A stretch of DNA of 64,000 bases from Hyphococcus sp. (GTDB taxonomy: Bacteria; Pseudomonadota; Alphaproteobacteria; Caulobacterales; Parvularculaceae), in NCBI GenBank assembly GCA_021776245.1, contig JAJFGF010000046.1, forward strand, positions 172,234 through 236,233, given 5' to 3'. Every line of letters begins with the position of its first letter. Positions within the stretch are counted from its first letter, which is position 1. A program made the translations under genes and the position numbers. Below are positions 9,538-18,923 of the stretch, piece after piece. Under the pieces are notes generated by a model. The model made no database searches. It worked only from the letters and a program-made list of their open reading frames with translations, and was not told where the DNA came from.

Positions 9538-10697
9538 ATAGTGTTGCCAATCTGGCTCTTGCGGCAGAAACGCAGTTCGGCAATATCGCATTCATTGACC
9601 TGCAGGCGCAGCAACGGCGCATCAGGCCTGCGGTTGAACGCAGATTGCAGGCGGTGCTTGATCACGGGCGGTATATAGCCGGTCCTGAAATTACCGAGCT
9701 GGAAGAAAAACTTGCGGAACGGACAGGCGCGAAGGCCGCCATTGCCTGTGCCAGCGGCACAGCGGCGTTGATCATCCCGCTGTTGGCGCAAGGCGTTGGC
9801 GCGGGCGACGCGGTGTTTGTTCCGGCGTTTACTTATAATGCGACGGCGAATGCGGTCCTGCTGACTGGCGCAACGCCGGTATTTGTCGATATTGATCCGG
9901 CGACATTTAATATGGACCCGGAGCATCTGGAGCGTTGCCTTGCAGATGTGCGCAGCGCTGGAAAACTCAATCCGCGCGCTGTAATCCCTGTCGATCTGTT
10001 TGGCTCTCCGGCAGATTATCGAGCTTTCACAAAAATTGCCTCGCAAGAGAATTTATTTTTGTTTTCTGACGGGGCTCAAAGTTTTGGCGGCCAGCTCGGC
10101 AATAGATGGGTTGGCGATCTCGCGCCTGCCACGGCGACAAGTTTTTTTCCCGGTAAGGCGCTTGGCGCCTATGGCGACGCAGGGGCAATCTTTACGCGGG
10201 ATGCGGCTGACGCCGAGCAATGGGCGTCAATTCGCTGGCATGGCACGGATGCCCAGCGGAAAGATTCAGTCCGCGTCGGATTCAATGGCCGCATGGACAG
10301 CTTCCAGGCGGCTGTATTGCTGGAAAAAATGGCTATTTTTGATGATGAGCTTGAGACCCGCCACAATATTGCGGCGATCTATAATGAACGCCTCGGCCGT
10401 GTCGGGCGTCCGCAAAAGCACCTCAACGGCGCATCGTCCAGTTATGGCTATTATGCGCTTTGCGTGGAAAACCGCGATGAAGTTGTCGCCGCGGTCAATT
10501 CCATGGGCGTTCCAACGGCCATCTATTACACAACGCCGTTACACAAAATGCCGGCCTTTTCTGATTTTGCGCCGGATGGCGGGCTGCAGCAGACGGAGCG
10601 CGCGGCGTCGGAGATCTTTTCCCTGCCGATGCACCCCTATCTGACGCCGAAGCAAGTTGATTTCATTTGTGATGCCGTAGAATCCGCGGTCTCCTGA
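9534..10697 (+). CDS. DegT/DnrJ/EryC1-family sugar aminotransferase
   Basis: A 387-residue PLP enzyme. It has FIDLQAQQRRIRPAVERRL at the N-terminus, then GRYIAGPEITELEEKLA, the cofactor segment CASGTAALIIPLLA, DGAQSFGG and the PLP-lysine in SFFPGKALGAYGDAGAI (Lys about residue 211). The product is probably a 3-amino-sugar nucleotide such as the WbpE product, from the ketosugar made by the overlapping upstream oxidoreductase. These sugars serve surface polysaccharide synthesis, which fits with the exopolysaccharide locus 10 kb away, though no acetyltransferase is next to it. Confidence 0.88.
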   Translation: MNSVANLALAAETQFGNIAFIDLQAQQRRIRPAVERRLQAVLDHGRYIAGPEITELEEKLAERTGAKAAIACASGTAALIIPLLAQGVGAGDAVFVPAFTYNATANAVLLTGATPVFVDIDPATFNMDPEHLERCLADVRSAGKLNPRAVIPVDLFGSPADYRAFTKIASQENLFLFSDGAQSFGGQLGNRWVGDLAPATATSFFPGKALGAYGDAGAIFTRDAADAEQWASIRWHGTDAQRKDSVRVGFNGRMDSFQAAVLLEKMAIFDDELETRHNIAAIYNERLGRVGRPQKHLNGASSSYGYYALCVENRDEVVAAVNSMGVPTAIYYTTPLHKMPAFSDFAPDGGLQQTERAASEIFSLPMHPYLTPKQVDFICDAVESAVS

Positions 10698-10763
10698 ATG
10701 CTGTCGGGGTGATAGTGAATTGTCTGGCAATCACCGGGCAGGCGATCCATATAATCAGTTACG

Positions 10764-12425
10764 ATGACAGAGAAGTTGGCAATCGCTCTTGCGCAGATCG
10801 CGCCAGCCGTTGGAGATATCAACGGCAATGTGCGGCGGATTAGAGCTGCTCGCGCCGAGGCTGCCGCGCGCGGCGCCGATCTCGTTGTCTTTTGCGAGCT
10901 TGTCGTTGCCGGGTATCCGCCTGAGGATCTTGTTCAAAAACCGGCTTTTCAGCGTGCATGCCGCGCGGCCGTTGAAGAGCTTGCCGCCGACACAGCCGAC
11001 TATGGGCCGGCGATGATCATTGGTGCGCCCTGGTCTGATGACGGCGCCCTTTATAACACCGCCTTTCTTCTCAGTGACGGCGTCATTGCAGGCAAGTGTT
11101 ACAAGGTGCGGCTGCCAAATTACGGCGTTTTCGACGAGCCTCGGCGCTTCACCCCGGGACCAGCTTTTCCAAAGCCAATAAATTTCCGGGGCGTCAATCT
11201 TGGGCTGATGATTTGCGAAGATATGTGGCTGCCCGGCGCAGGCGAAGCCTTGGCGACGGCCGGCGCTCAACTCTTTATCGTTCCCCATGGTTCGCCTTTT
11301 CGAAAAACAGCGCTGGAAGAGCGCGTCGCTGCCGCACGCAAGCGCGTTCAGGCGACGGGCCTGCCGCTTATCTTCGTCAATCAACTGGCCGGCCAGGATG
11401 AAGTGCTGTTCGAAGGCGCCAGTTTTGTGATGGATGCAAATGGCGATGTGCGCCGCCGGGCGCCGCAATTTCTCGAAAGCATTGCGCTGACACATTGGCG
11501 CCGGGATGGAGATGCGTGGCGATGCGAAAGCGGTCCGGCCGCCGAATGGACGTCCGAAGAGGAAATGGTTTATCGGGCCGTGACGATGGCGGTGCGTGAC
11601 TATGTAGAAAAGAACCGATTCAATGGCGTCGTTATCGGCCTTTCCGGCGGCGTTGATTCAGCGTTGACAGCGGCCATCGCTGTCGATGCGCTTGGCGCCG
11701 ATCGCGTCCACTGCGTTATGATGCCGTCCCGCTACACGTCAATCGAGAGTCTTGAAGACGCTGAACAATGCGCAAAGAGCCTTGGCGTTTCTTATCGCGT
11801 CATTGACATTGAACCAGGAGTTGAGGCTTTTGATGAAATGCTTGCGTCCGCATTTCACAACCTTGAAAAAGACACTACAGAAGAAAATATTCAATCGCGA
11901 TTGCGCGGCGTTATTTTGATGGCGCTATCCAACAAATTTGACGATATGGTATTGACGACTGGCAACAAGTCGGAAATGTCGGTAGGGTACGCAACGCTTT
12001 ATGGTGATATGAATGGCGGGTATAATCCGCTTAAAGATGTTTACAAGACAGAAATTTTTGAACTTTGCCGCTGGCGCAACGCCCATCACGCTGCTGACCT
12101 GAAAGGGCCGGACGGCGCCGTCATACCTGCGCGCATAATTACAAAGCCGCCTTCGGCGGAGCTGCGCGAGGATCAATTAGATCAAGACAGCCTGCCGCCT
12201 TACGAAATTCTCGACGCCATTCTCGAATGTCTCGTTGAAAAAGAAATGTCGGTCGGAGATATCGTTTCCAGGGGGTTCGAGGAAGCTACTGTCCGGCGCA
12301 TTGAGCACCTTCTCTATGTCGCAGAATATAAGCGCCGGCAGGCGCCGCCGGGTCCCAAGGTGACGGCAGTCAATTTCGGTCGTGACCGCCGCTATCCAAT
12401 TACCAATGGCTGGCGCGACCGGTAA
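10764..12425 (+). CDS. nadE: Glutamine-dependent NAD+ synthetase
   Basis: A 553-residue two-domain enzyme. Residues 1-260 are a carbon-nitrogen hydrolase (glutaminase) domain with the Glu-Lys-Cys triad: CELVVAGYPPEDL (Glu), CYKVRLPNYGVFDE (Lys) and GLMICEDMWLPG (Cys). Residues 270-553 are the ATP pyrophosphatase domain with the P-loop GLSGGVDSALTAAIA, followed by TTGNKSEMSVGYATLYGD. It amidates nicotinic-acid adenine dinucleotide in the last step of NAD+ synthesis. The gene is 66 bases after the aminotransferase and has its own weak ribosome binding site. Confidence 0.96.
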   Translation: MTEKLAIALAQIAPAVGDINGNVRRIRAARAEAAARGADLVVFCELVVAGYPPEDLVQKPAFQRACRAAVEELAADTADYGPAMIIGAPWSDDGALYNTAFLLSDGVIAGKCYKVRLPNYGVFDEPRRFTPGPAFPKPINFRGVNLGLMICEDMWLPGAGEALATAGAQLFIVPHGSPFRKTALEERVAAARKRVQATGLPLIFVNQLAGQDEVLFEGASFVMDANGDVRRRAPQFLESIALTHWRRDGDAWRCESGPAAEWTSEEEMVYRAVTMAVRDYVEKNRFNGVVIGLSGGVDSALTAAIAVDALGADRVHCVMMPSRYTSIESLEDAEQCAKSLGVSYRVIDIEPGVEAFDEMLASAFHNLEKDTTEENIQSRLRGVILMALSNKFDDMVLTTGNKSEMSVGYATLYGDMNGGYNPLKDVYKTEIFELCRWRNAHHAADLKGPDGAVIPARIITKPPSAELREDQLDQDSLPPYEILDAILECLVEKEMSVGDIVSRGFEEATVRRIEHLLYVAEYKRRQAPPGPKVTAVNFGRDRRYPITNGWRDR

Positions 12426-12489
12426 TATCTGGTTTGACCCGGGGACGCCAAACAGCTAATGCCTCGCGGTTTCAGAATTCAGGAATTTC

Positions 12490-13818
12490 ATGACTGTAAA
12501 AGTTCGATTTGCGCCGTCACCGACTGGCAAACTTCATGTGGGTAATGTCCGCGCCGCCCTGTGGAATTGGCTATTTGCCCGCAAGATGGGCGGAAAGTTC
12601 ATATTACGCATTGACGATACTGATTTGGAGCGATCAACCAAAGCCTATGAAGACGGCATTAAGAATGACCTTGCATGGCTCGGGCTCGATTATGACGAAA
12701 CCATAAACCAGTCCGCTCGTTTTGAGCGATATGATGCAGCGCGTGACAGGTTGATCAAAGCGGGTCTTTTATATCCCTGTTACGAGACTGCAGAGGAACT
12801 TGATCGCAAACGCAAGCTGCAGCGCGCCCGAAGCCTGCCGCCAGTTTATGACCGCGCAGCGCTTGCCCTGACCGACGATGAACGCACCGGCCTCGAGGCG
12901 GAGGGACGAAAAGCCCATTGGCGATTTAAGCTTTCACAATCGCCAGTGAACTGGGCCGATCTCATTCGCGGCGAAACAACTGTGGACACAAAAAGTGTTT
13001 CTGATCCTGTGTTGATCCGCGAGGACGGCATGTATCTTTATACGCTGCCGAGTTGTGTCGACGACATCGATCTGGGCGTCACCCATGTCATACGCGGCGA
13101 GGATCATGTCACGAATACCGGCGTTCAAATTGAAATTTTCCGGGCGCTTGGCGATAAGGGGCCGCAATTTGCGCATCATTCATTGCTCCTTGGCGCAGAC
13201 GGGCAGGGGCTTTCAAAGCGGCTTGGCGCCCTGTCGATTGAAGCCATGCGCGAGGACGGCATAGAACCGGCGGCTATAACGAGTTTGCTGGCGAAACTCG
13301 GCACTGCCGATCCGGTGACTGTGGAACCGGATTTGCGGGCGCTGGCGCAGGGCTTTGATTTTGCCCGTCTGGGGCGGGCGCCGGCGCGATTCGACGCGAC
13401 CGAACTTGAAGCGCTCAACGGTAAAATCCTTCACGAGACGCCTTTTGAGGATGTTCGCGGCAGGCTTTCGGAAATTGGCGTTTCGCAGACGCTGTGGAAT
13501 GCTGTTCGAAGCAATATTACCAGGCTTTCGGACGCCGCCCGCTGGGCGTCTATCGTTGATGGAGCGATTGATCCGGTTATTGAAGATAAGGCGCTTACCG
13601 ATCAAGCCGCGTTGCTTGCGCCGGATGAACTCGGTCCGGAAAGCTGGGATGCGTTGACGCAAGCGCTGAAAGAAAAAACAGGCGCCAAAGGCAAAAAACT
13701 CTTTATGCCGCTAAGGCTTGCCTTAACCGGCGAAAAACACGGTCCGGAAATGGCGGTTCTATTTCCGTTGATCGGCGCGAAAAGAGCACGCGCACGCCTG
13801 CGCGGCGAACGCGCTTGA
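12490..13818 (+). CDS. gltX: Glutamate-tRNA ligase
   Basis: A 442-residue class I aminoacyl-tRNA synthetase. It has the HIGH-type motif as HVGN in SPTGKLHVGNVRAAL and the KMSKS-type loop as GLSKRLGAL. The C-terminal part carries the GluRS anticodon-binding domain (KKLFMPLRLALTG). The initial motif is HVGN rather than HIGG/HLGT, seen in the shorter second GluRS (GltX2) type common in alphaproteobacteria, so a paralogue may exist elsewhere; it could then be a tRNA-Gln mischarging form. AGGAA lies 5 bases before the ATG. Confidence 0.94.
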   Translation: MTVKVRFAPSPTGKLHVGNVRAALWNWLFARKMGGKFILRIDDTDLERSTKAYEDGIKNDLAWLGLDYDETINQSARFERYDAARDRLIKAGLLYPCYETAEELDRKRKLQRARSLPPVYDRAALALTDDERTGLEAEGRKAHWRFKLSQSPVNWADLIRGETTVDTKSVSDPVLIREDGMYLYTLPSCVDDIDLGVTHVIRGEDHVTNTGVQIEIFRALGDKGPQFAHHSLLLGADGQGLSKRLGALSIEAMREDGIEPAAITSLLAKLGTADPVTVEPDLRALAQGFDFARLGRAPARFDATELEALNGKILHETPFEDVRGRLSEIGVSQTLWNAVRSNITRLSDAARWASIVDGAIDPVIEDKALTDQAALLAPDELGPESWDALTQALKEKTGAKGKKLFMPLRLALTGEKHGPEMAVLFPLIGAKRARARLRGERA

Positions 13819-13838
13819 AGTCGCGCGGCGCTCAATGA

Positions 13839-13896
13839 ACAGAGCAGAATGTGTTATTTTTAAATCACGCATTCTGCTCTGGTCTTAGTGCTCTGT
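13839..13896. terminator. Bidirectional hairpin between convergent genes
   Basis: A perfect 12-base inverted repeat (13840-13851 and 13870-13881, arm CAGAGCAGAATG) with an A/T-rich loop, and a nested outer repeat ACAGAGC/GCTCTGT (13839-13845 and 13890-13896). It lies between the ends of gltX and the LOG gene. There is no long T run right after the stem, so it may act as a protein-independent terminator only in part. Confidence 0.6.
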
Positions 13897-13912
13897 TTAT
13901 TGACGTATCGCT

Positions 13913-14467
13913 TTAGGCTTTTTCATGCAGCGTGCGATGTTCGACGATTGCAAATACTTCGTCCACGGTATTTACAAAGATGACATCGCCGAGCAATTCT
14001 TTTGCCGCGAATTCTTTTTCAACAATATGTTCGAACAGATTCTTCAACGGTGTCCAGAAATCATTGATGTTAAGGACGATGATGGGTTTGCGGTGTAGCG
14101 CCAGGCGCGCCCACGAAAGGACTTCGATCACTTCTTCGAGCGTGCCGATGCCGCCAGGCAATGTCAGTATAGCGTCCGATTCTTCAAACATCATCATCTT
14201 GCGCTCATGCATCGTCGAGACGATTTTATGATCGACGCCGTCCAGAATGCCCTCAAGCTCGACGAGAAAATCGGGAATGACGCCAAATACATCACCGCCG
14301 GCGTCGCGCGCCGCCCCCGCTGTTGCGCCCATCAGGCCCAGCTTGCCGCCGCCATAGACGATGCGGCAATGATCTCTTGCTGCTTTTTGACCCACGGCGA
14401 TCGCCGCTTGTTCGAAGGCCGGGTCACTTCCTGCGCGGGACCCGCAATAAACACATAATGATTTCAT
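13913..14467 (-). CDS. LOG-family cytokinin riboside 5'-monophosphate phosphoribohydrolase
   Basis: A 184-residue protein of the LOG (lysine decarboxylase-like) family. It has MKSLCVYCGS at the start, the GGGKLGLMGATAGAA segment and the signature PGGIGTLEEVIEVLSW with the catalytic Glu, plus a conserved Arg in HERKMMMF. LOG proteins release the base from nucleoside 5'-monophosphates. In bacteria other than plant associates the true substrate is often unknown. The frame opens 11 codons earlier, but the ATG at 14467 gives the standard N-terminus; neither start has a good Shine-Dalgarno. Confidence 0.9.
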   Translation of the reverse strand: MKSLCVYCGSRAGSDPAFEQAAIAVGQKAARDHCRIVYGGGKLGLMGATAGAARDAGGDVFGVIPDFLVELEGILDGVDHKIVSTMHERKMMMFEESDAILTLPGGIGTLEEVIEVLSWARLALHRKPIIVLNINDFWTPLKNLFEHIVEKEFAAKELLGDVIFVNTVDEVFAIVEHRTLHEKA

Positions 14468-14567
14468 AGACTTACACGTTTCTTTTTGTTGGCCGGGCAT
14501 TGTACGCCGATTTTTCTAAGGGTAAAGTAAATTTGGGAGTTAGGGGTTTTCCCGAGGAGTAGAGCCA

Positions 14568-15584
14568 GTGCGTGTCATTATTATCGTCTTGTTACTGATT
14601 GTTCTTGGTTTCGTTGGCTGGAAAGCCGCTGAACGATTTAAAATTATCGAGGGACCGAAAGATGAAGTCAGCGACGCGGCGTCGTCCGGCGACCGGGCTG
14701 ATGATCCAGACGCAAATGGCGACCGTGAACCAGCGCTGCCAAGCTTTGACATCGTGCGCGTCGATCGCACCGGATACGCGGTGATCGCGGGGCGCGCAAA
14801 GCCGGGTTCCACCGTCACCATCTATGCCAATGATGATGAATTGGCGACGGCGGCCGCCGAAGCCGACGGCTCATGGGTCATTGCGACGGATACGCCGCTT
14901 GAAGCCGGACCTGTTGAACTGAGTGTCTCAATGACGACGGATGATGGTTTAACGGTTCGTTCCGAAGAGACAATCCTGATTTATGTGCCGGAGCGGGCCG
15001 GCGACGCGCCGCTTGTTCTGCGAACCACGCCCGGCGGCGCCACGGAAGTTTTGCAGGATCCGCGCGAAATGCCGGAAGGCATGGGGCCGTTAACGCTTGA
15101 TGTCATTGATTATGATGATTCCGGTGCGGTTATTTTTTCAGGACGGGCGGAGCCGAACAGTATCGTTCAGCTGTTTATCAACAGTCAGCTTCTGGGGCAA
15201 ACGCGGGCGACAGACGGAGGAAACGGCGACGAAGACGAGGAAAAAAAAGTCGGCCGCTGGACAATCGCACCGGATGCCCAAATCGCGCCTGGCGTTTATC
15301 AGCTCCTGGTCATCCAGCTCGACGCCGACGGGCGGGTCGCTTATGCGATTGAAGTGCCTTTTGAGCGGGCGATCGCCGATCAAATCCAGCTTCGCGACGG
15401 AAAAGTCATTGTCCAGCCGGGAAACAGCCTCTGGCGGATTGCGCGACGCGCCTATGGGCGCGGCGCTCAATATACGATCATTTATGAAGCCAACGAAGAT
15501 CAGATAAGGGACCCGGATTTGATATTTCCAGGGCAAATATTTGATGTTCCAGATTCCGAAGAGGAAGCCGAAACGGACGGCTAG
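14568..15584 (+). CDS. LysM-domain protein with bacterial Ig-like repeats, membrane-anchored
   Basis: A 338-residue protein. Residues 1-18 are a hydrophobic anchor, then an acidic linker. Two beta-rich repeats of bacterial Ig-like type follow (about residues 62-140 and 170-270; both hold a G-x-A-x-P-x-S/N-x-V-x-(I/L) pattern, GRAKPGSTVTIYAND and GRAEPNSIVQLFINS). A LysM domain (residues 282-330: QPGNSLWRIARRAYG...YEANEDQIRDPDLIFPGQIFDVP) ends it. LysM binds peptidoglycan, so the protein likely links the cell envelope. The start is GTG with GAGGAG 9 bases upstream. The same architecture is widespread in alphaproteobacteria as a conserved hypothetical. Confidence 0.88.
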   Translation: MRVIIIVLLLIVLGFVGWKAAERFKIIEGPKDEVSDAASSGDRADDPDANGDREPALPSFDIVRVDRTGYAVIAGRAKPGSTVTIYANDDELATAAAEADGSWVIATDTPLEAGPVELSVSMTTDDGLTVRSEETILIYVPERAGDAPLVLRTTPGGATEVLQDPREMPEGMGPLTLDVIDYDDSGAVIFSGRAEPNSIVQLFINSQLLGQTRATDGGNGDEDEEKKVGRWTIAPDAQIAPGVYQLLVIQLDADGRVAYAIEVPFERAIADQIQLRDGKVIVQPGNSLWRIARRAYGRGAQYTIIYEANEDQIRDPDLIFPGQIFDVPDSEEEAETDG

Positions 15585-15599
15585 CCTATCGCCCCCAGA

Positions 15600-18500
15600 T
15601 CATTCAGCGGCGCGCGGATAGTCGACTTCTGTTGGCGGCGGCATTTTCACGCTTGCCGATTTTGAGCGGCGAAATTTAGCTGTAAAGGCTGTCGCCCAGG
15701 CGATGAGAGTCTTTACCCAGGCAAGCGCCATTATCCAGGTAATCGCCGCCGGCGTATTTTTGCGCAGCACGGTCGGCGCCGCGAGCATGACCGGCGTCAG
15801 GATCAGGGTCAGCATGGTCGAGAATGCCAGCCCGTAAACAACAGCTGAAGAAAGCAGCACCCACCAGTCCGACGTCGTAGATCCGCGTGTTATCGTACCT
15901 GCTGCAAAATCAACATTGAGCTCAAACACCATCGGTAAAAGACCAAGAATGGTTGTCGCCGTCGTCAGTAATACAGGGCGGATGCGTTGCGCTGCAGTAC
16001 GGACAACCGCGTCTTCGACGGCAAGACCTTTGCGCCGCAAATATTGGTAGGTATCGATCAGCACAATATTATTGTTCACGACAATTCCGGCGAGCGCGAC
16101 AATGCCGGTGCCTGTCATAATGATGCTGATATACTGGCCCGACAACGCAATCCCCAACAGCACGCCGAGGACAGACAATATCACCGCCGAGAGAGTCAGC
16201 GCAGCGTGATAAAAACTATTGAATTCCAGCAGCAATATCATTGCGATCATGAACATTGCGGCGGCCATCGCTCCCTTGAAAAAGCTGGCGGCGGCGGCGG
16301 TATCTTCATCGGCGCCGCGCATAATCCAGGTCACATCGTCGCCCAGGGCGCCGGTTTCCAGCCATTCCTTCATTTGCGCAATGGCCTGGTCCTGGCTGAC
16401 TTCATGGCCGTCAATCCGCGTATTGCCATTGGCTTTGACTTCAATAATCCGTTTACCGTTGCGGCGGACAATGCGATCGACTTGAGGTTTCGGCGTCCGA
16501 GTTACAAAATTTGAAAGCGGAACGGAGCCCCCCGGGGTTTGCAGGCGCACCGCGTCCAGCCCCAAAATTGTTCGGTTTTCAACCGGGTAACGTGCGCGGA
16601 TATCGATTTCTTCATCGGCGTCGTCAGGGCGGTATTTGTCAACCAATAAACCCTCGGTGACGAATTGCAGAACGGCGCCCGCCTGTTGCACCGAAAGGCC
16701 ATAGCGCCCGGCAAGCGCACGATCGACGTCCATTGACCATTCAATGCCTGGCAGCGGCAAGGTGTCTTCCTGGTCCATATAGAGCGGCACATTGCGGCCG
16801 TTTATTTCCGCTGTGGCCGTGTCGGCATATGCACGCACCCTTCTTGCCGCGATAATCATCGCGTTGAAATCTGGAGATGTGATTTCGACTTGTGCGTCCT
16901 TGCCGACTGGCGGACCGCCCTCGCGCTGCCGTACTTCGACGACGACGCCCGGCACATTCTGAACGCGATCCCGGAGTTGTTCGAGAATGACCCTTGAGTG
17001 GTCGCGTTCAGAATAGCTGATTAAATCAAGACCAACCTGACCAATTGTTTCTGCGGGCACATTATTGCTGCGCGCGAGTTCCGGTCCGGTCTGCAGATAT
17101 ATGTGTTCGATCGCCGGGTGGTCATCAATGCGGTCGGCGACTTCCTGGACGATGTCGATTTTTTGTTCGGCTGAAAGATTACCCCGCGCAAGAACGAGGA
17201 GGTTTACCTGTTCATTGTCGCTGCGGATAAAAAACTCCACATCGGGCGACGCCATAATAAATGCGGCTCGGCAAAACCAGACGAGCACGACCGCGCCGAG
17301 CATGACCATAAGCGGCCGCTTAACCAAGGCTGTGAGAATCCGGGCGTAACTCGCGACGGGCCCTTCCAGCGTGGTCGGGTCGACCTCGTCAACTTCATAT
17401 TGCTTTGGGCCTTCTGTTTTGCCTTTGATGTGAAGTCGTTTCTTCAGCCATGTCGGCATTCCAAATAATGTGCCAATGACGGGGAGAAAAATCAGCGCAA
17501 CAACTAATGATGCGAGCAACACAAAAATCAACGTCAACGGAAGATATTTCATGAACTCCCCAGCCAGGTCCTGCCAAAACAGGAACGGTACGAAGGCGGC
17601 CAATGTTGTCGCGGTTGAAGTTATGACGGGCCAGAACATGCGCTTTGACGCTTCGGCGTACGCAGATTGCCGCGTGGCGCCTTCACCCATGCGCCGGTCT
17701 GCGTATTCAACAATGACAATGGCCCCGTCAACAAGCATCCCGACCGACAGGATCAGCCCAAACATGACCATCATATTGAGCGTGTAGCCAAATATGGTCA
17801 GCAACAAAAATCCCATCAGGAATGTCGTAGGAATAGCGATGCCAACCATGATCGCCGATCGCAAGCCAAGCGCTGCGACGATGACGATCATGACGAGAAG
17901 CACGGCCGTCAGAATCGACGACGTTAGTCCTTCAAGATTGTCTTTTACGACAACCGACTGATCGCTCAAAAATTCATATTTTATGGATGATGGCCAGAAC
18001 CGCGCCTCTTCTTCTGCGGCGGCTCTTGCGGCTTCAATTGTCTCGACGATATTGGCGCCGGCCCGTTTTGATATTTCGACGCCAATCGCCGGCTGGCCGT
18101 TAAATAGTGCGTATCCAGTGCGATCCTTGAACGTGCGGCGCACATTGGCGATATCGCCGATGGTGATAACATTATCGCCATTTGCACGCACCGGGATAGC
18201 CATTAGGTCGCTGGCGTTTTTGACCAGTCCAGGCGCCTTAATAGAAAAGCGCCCGTCTGCAAGCTGAATTGACCCTGCAGTAACCAGCTGATTGTTGGCT
18301 GTAACGGCGTTGACGACCTCGAGTTCGGTTAGCCCATAGGATTCAAGGATTTCCGGATCGACGATGATTTCTAATAATTCCTCGCGCGCGCCGGTAAGCC
18401 GCGCTTCAAGCACGCCTGAAATGCCGTCCAGGCGATCCTGCAGCGATTTCGCAGTTTGATAGAGAGCCCTTTCAGGCGCGTCGCCGTACAGTATCGTCGT

Positions 18501-18923
18501 TAGGATAGGAAATTCATTTTGGAGATTGAACTCGGTGACAATCGGTTCTTCGGCGTTGGAGGGATATTCAACCTTTGCACGATCGATCGCCTCTCGGACG
18601 TCGAGCACAGCCTGATCGACATTTATTGTCGTTTGAAATTCCAGAATGATTTGCGCGGCGCCGTCATAAGCGAGCGCGTCCATTTGGATCAGCCCCTCTA
18701 TGCTCTGCAGTTCCAGTTCGGTTGGTTTCACCAGCAAACGTTCACCGTCTTCAGGTGAAATGCCCGGCAAGGGCAAGGTCACCAAAACGAACGGCGCTGG
18801 AATGTCGGGCTCGGCTTCGCGGGGAATTGTCTGATAGGCGGAAAAACCAAAAATAATTGTGACAACAAACGCCGTCATGACGACGCGCATGCGCGCGAAT
18901 GCGGCGTCGATCAAGCCTGTCAT
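15600..18923 (-). CDS. RND efflux pump permease (HAE-1/AcrB type)
   Basis: A 1107-residue inner-membrane RND transporter. It has an N-terminal membrane helix then a long periplasmic domain, the mid-protein helix bundle with GMLVDGAIVIVEYADRRMGEG (Asp of the proton relay), a second periplasmic domain, and a second bundle ending with MLTLILTPVMLAAPT. It is longer than usual because of an added C-terminal cytosolic tail. It exports drugs or lipophilic compounds with proton influx. Its start overlaps the stop of the upstream membrane-fusion protein by four bases (18920-18923), so the two are one operon. No outer-membrane TolC-type gene is next to them. Confidence 0.95.
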   Translation of the reverse strand: MTGLIDAAFARMRVVMTAFVVTIIFGFSAYQTIPREAEPDIPAPFVLVTLPLPGISPEDGERLLVKPTELELQSIEGLIQMDALAYDGAAQIILEFQTTINVDQAVLDVREAIDRAKVEYPSNAEEPIVTEFNLQNEFPILTTILYGDAPERALYQTAKSLQDRLDGISGVLEARLTGAREELLEIIVDPEILESYGLTELEVVNAVTANNQLVTAGSIQLADGRFSIKAPGLVKNASDLMAIPVRANGDNVITIGDIANVRRTFKDRTGYALFNGQPAIGVEISKRAGANIVETIEAARAAAEEEARFWPSSIKYEFLSDQSVVVKDNLEGLTSSILTAVLLVMIVIVAALGLRSAIMVGIAIPTTFLMGFLLLTIFGYTLNMMVMFGLILSVGMLVDGAIVIVEYADRRMGEGATRQSAYAEASKRMFWPVITSTATTLAAFVPFLFWQDLAGEFMKYLPLTLIFVLLASLVVALIFLPVIGTLFGMPTWLKKRLHIKGKTEGPKQYEVDEVDPTTLEGPVASYARILTALVKRPLMVMLGAVVLVWFCRAAFIMASPDVEFFIRSDNEQVNLLVLARGNLSAEQKIDIVQEVADRIDDHPAIEHIYLQTGPELARSNNVPAETIGQVGLDLISYSERDHSRVILEQLRDRVQNVPGVVVEVRQREGGPPVGKDAQVEITSPDFNAMIIAARRVRAYADTATAEINGRNVPLYMDQEDTLPLPGIEWSMDVDRALAGRYGLSVQQAGAVLQFVTEGLLVDKYRPDDADEEIDIRARYPVENRTILGLDAVRLQTPGGSVPLSNFVTRTPKPQVDRIVRRNGKRIIEVKANGNTRIDGHEVSQDQAIAQMKEWLETGALGDDVTWIMRGADEDTAAAASFFKGAMAAAMFMIAMILLLEFNSFYHAALTLSAVILSVLGVLLGIALSGQYISIIMTGTGIVALAGIVVNNNIVLIDTYQYLRRKGLAVEDAVVRTAAQRIRPVLLTTATTILGLLPMVFELNVDFAAGTITRGSTTSDWWVLLSSAVVYGLAFSTMLTLILTPVMLAAPTVLRKNTPAAITWIMALAWVKTLIAWATAFTAKFRRSKSASVKMPPPTEVDYPRAAE

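Noticed and set aside
9405..10046. A 213-codon minus-strand frame across the oxidoreductase/aminotransferase junction
   Set aside because: Arg-rich shadow product with no domain, opposite two well-supported genes.
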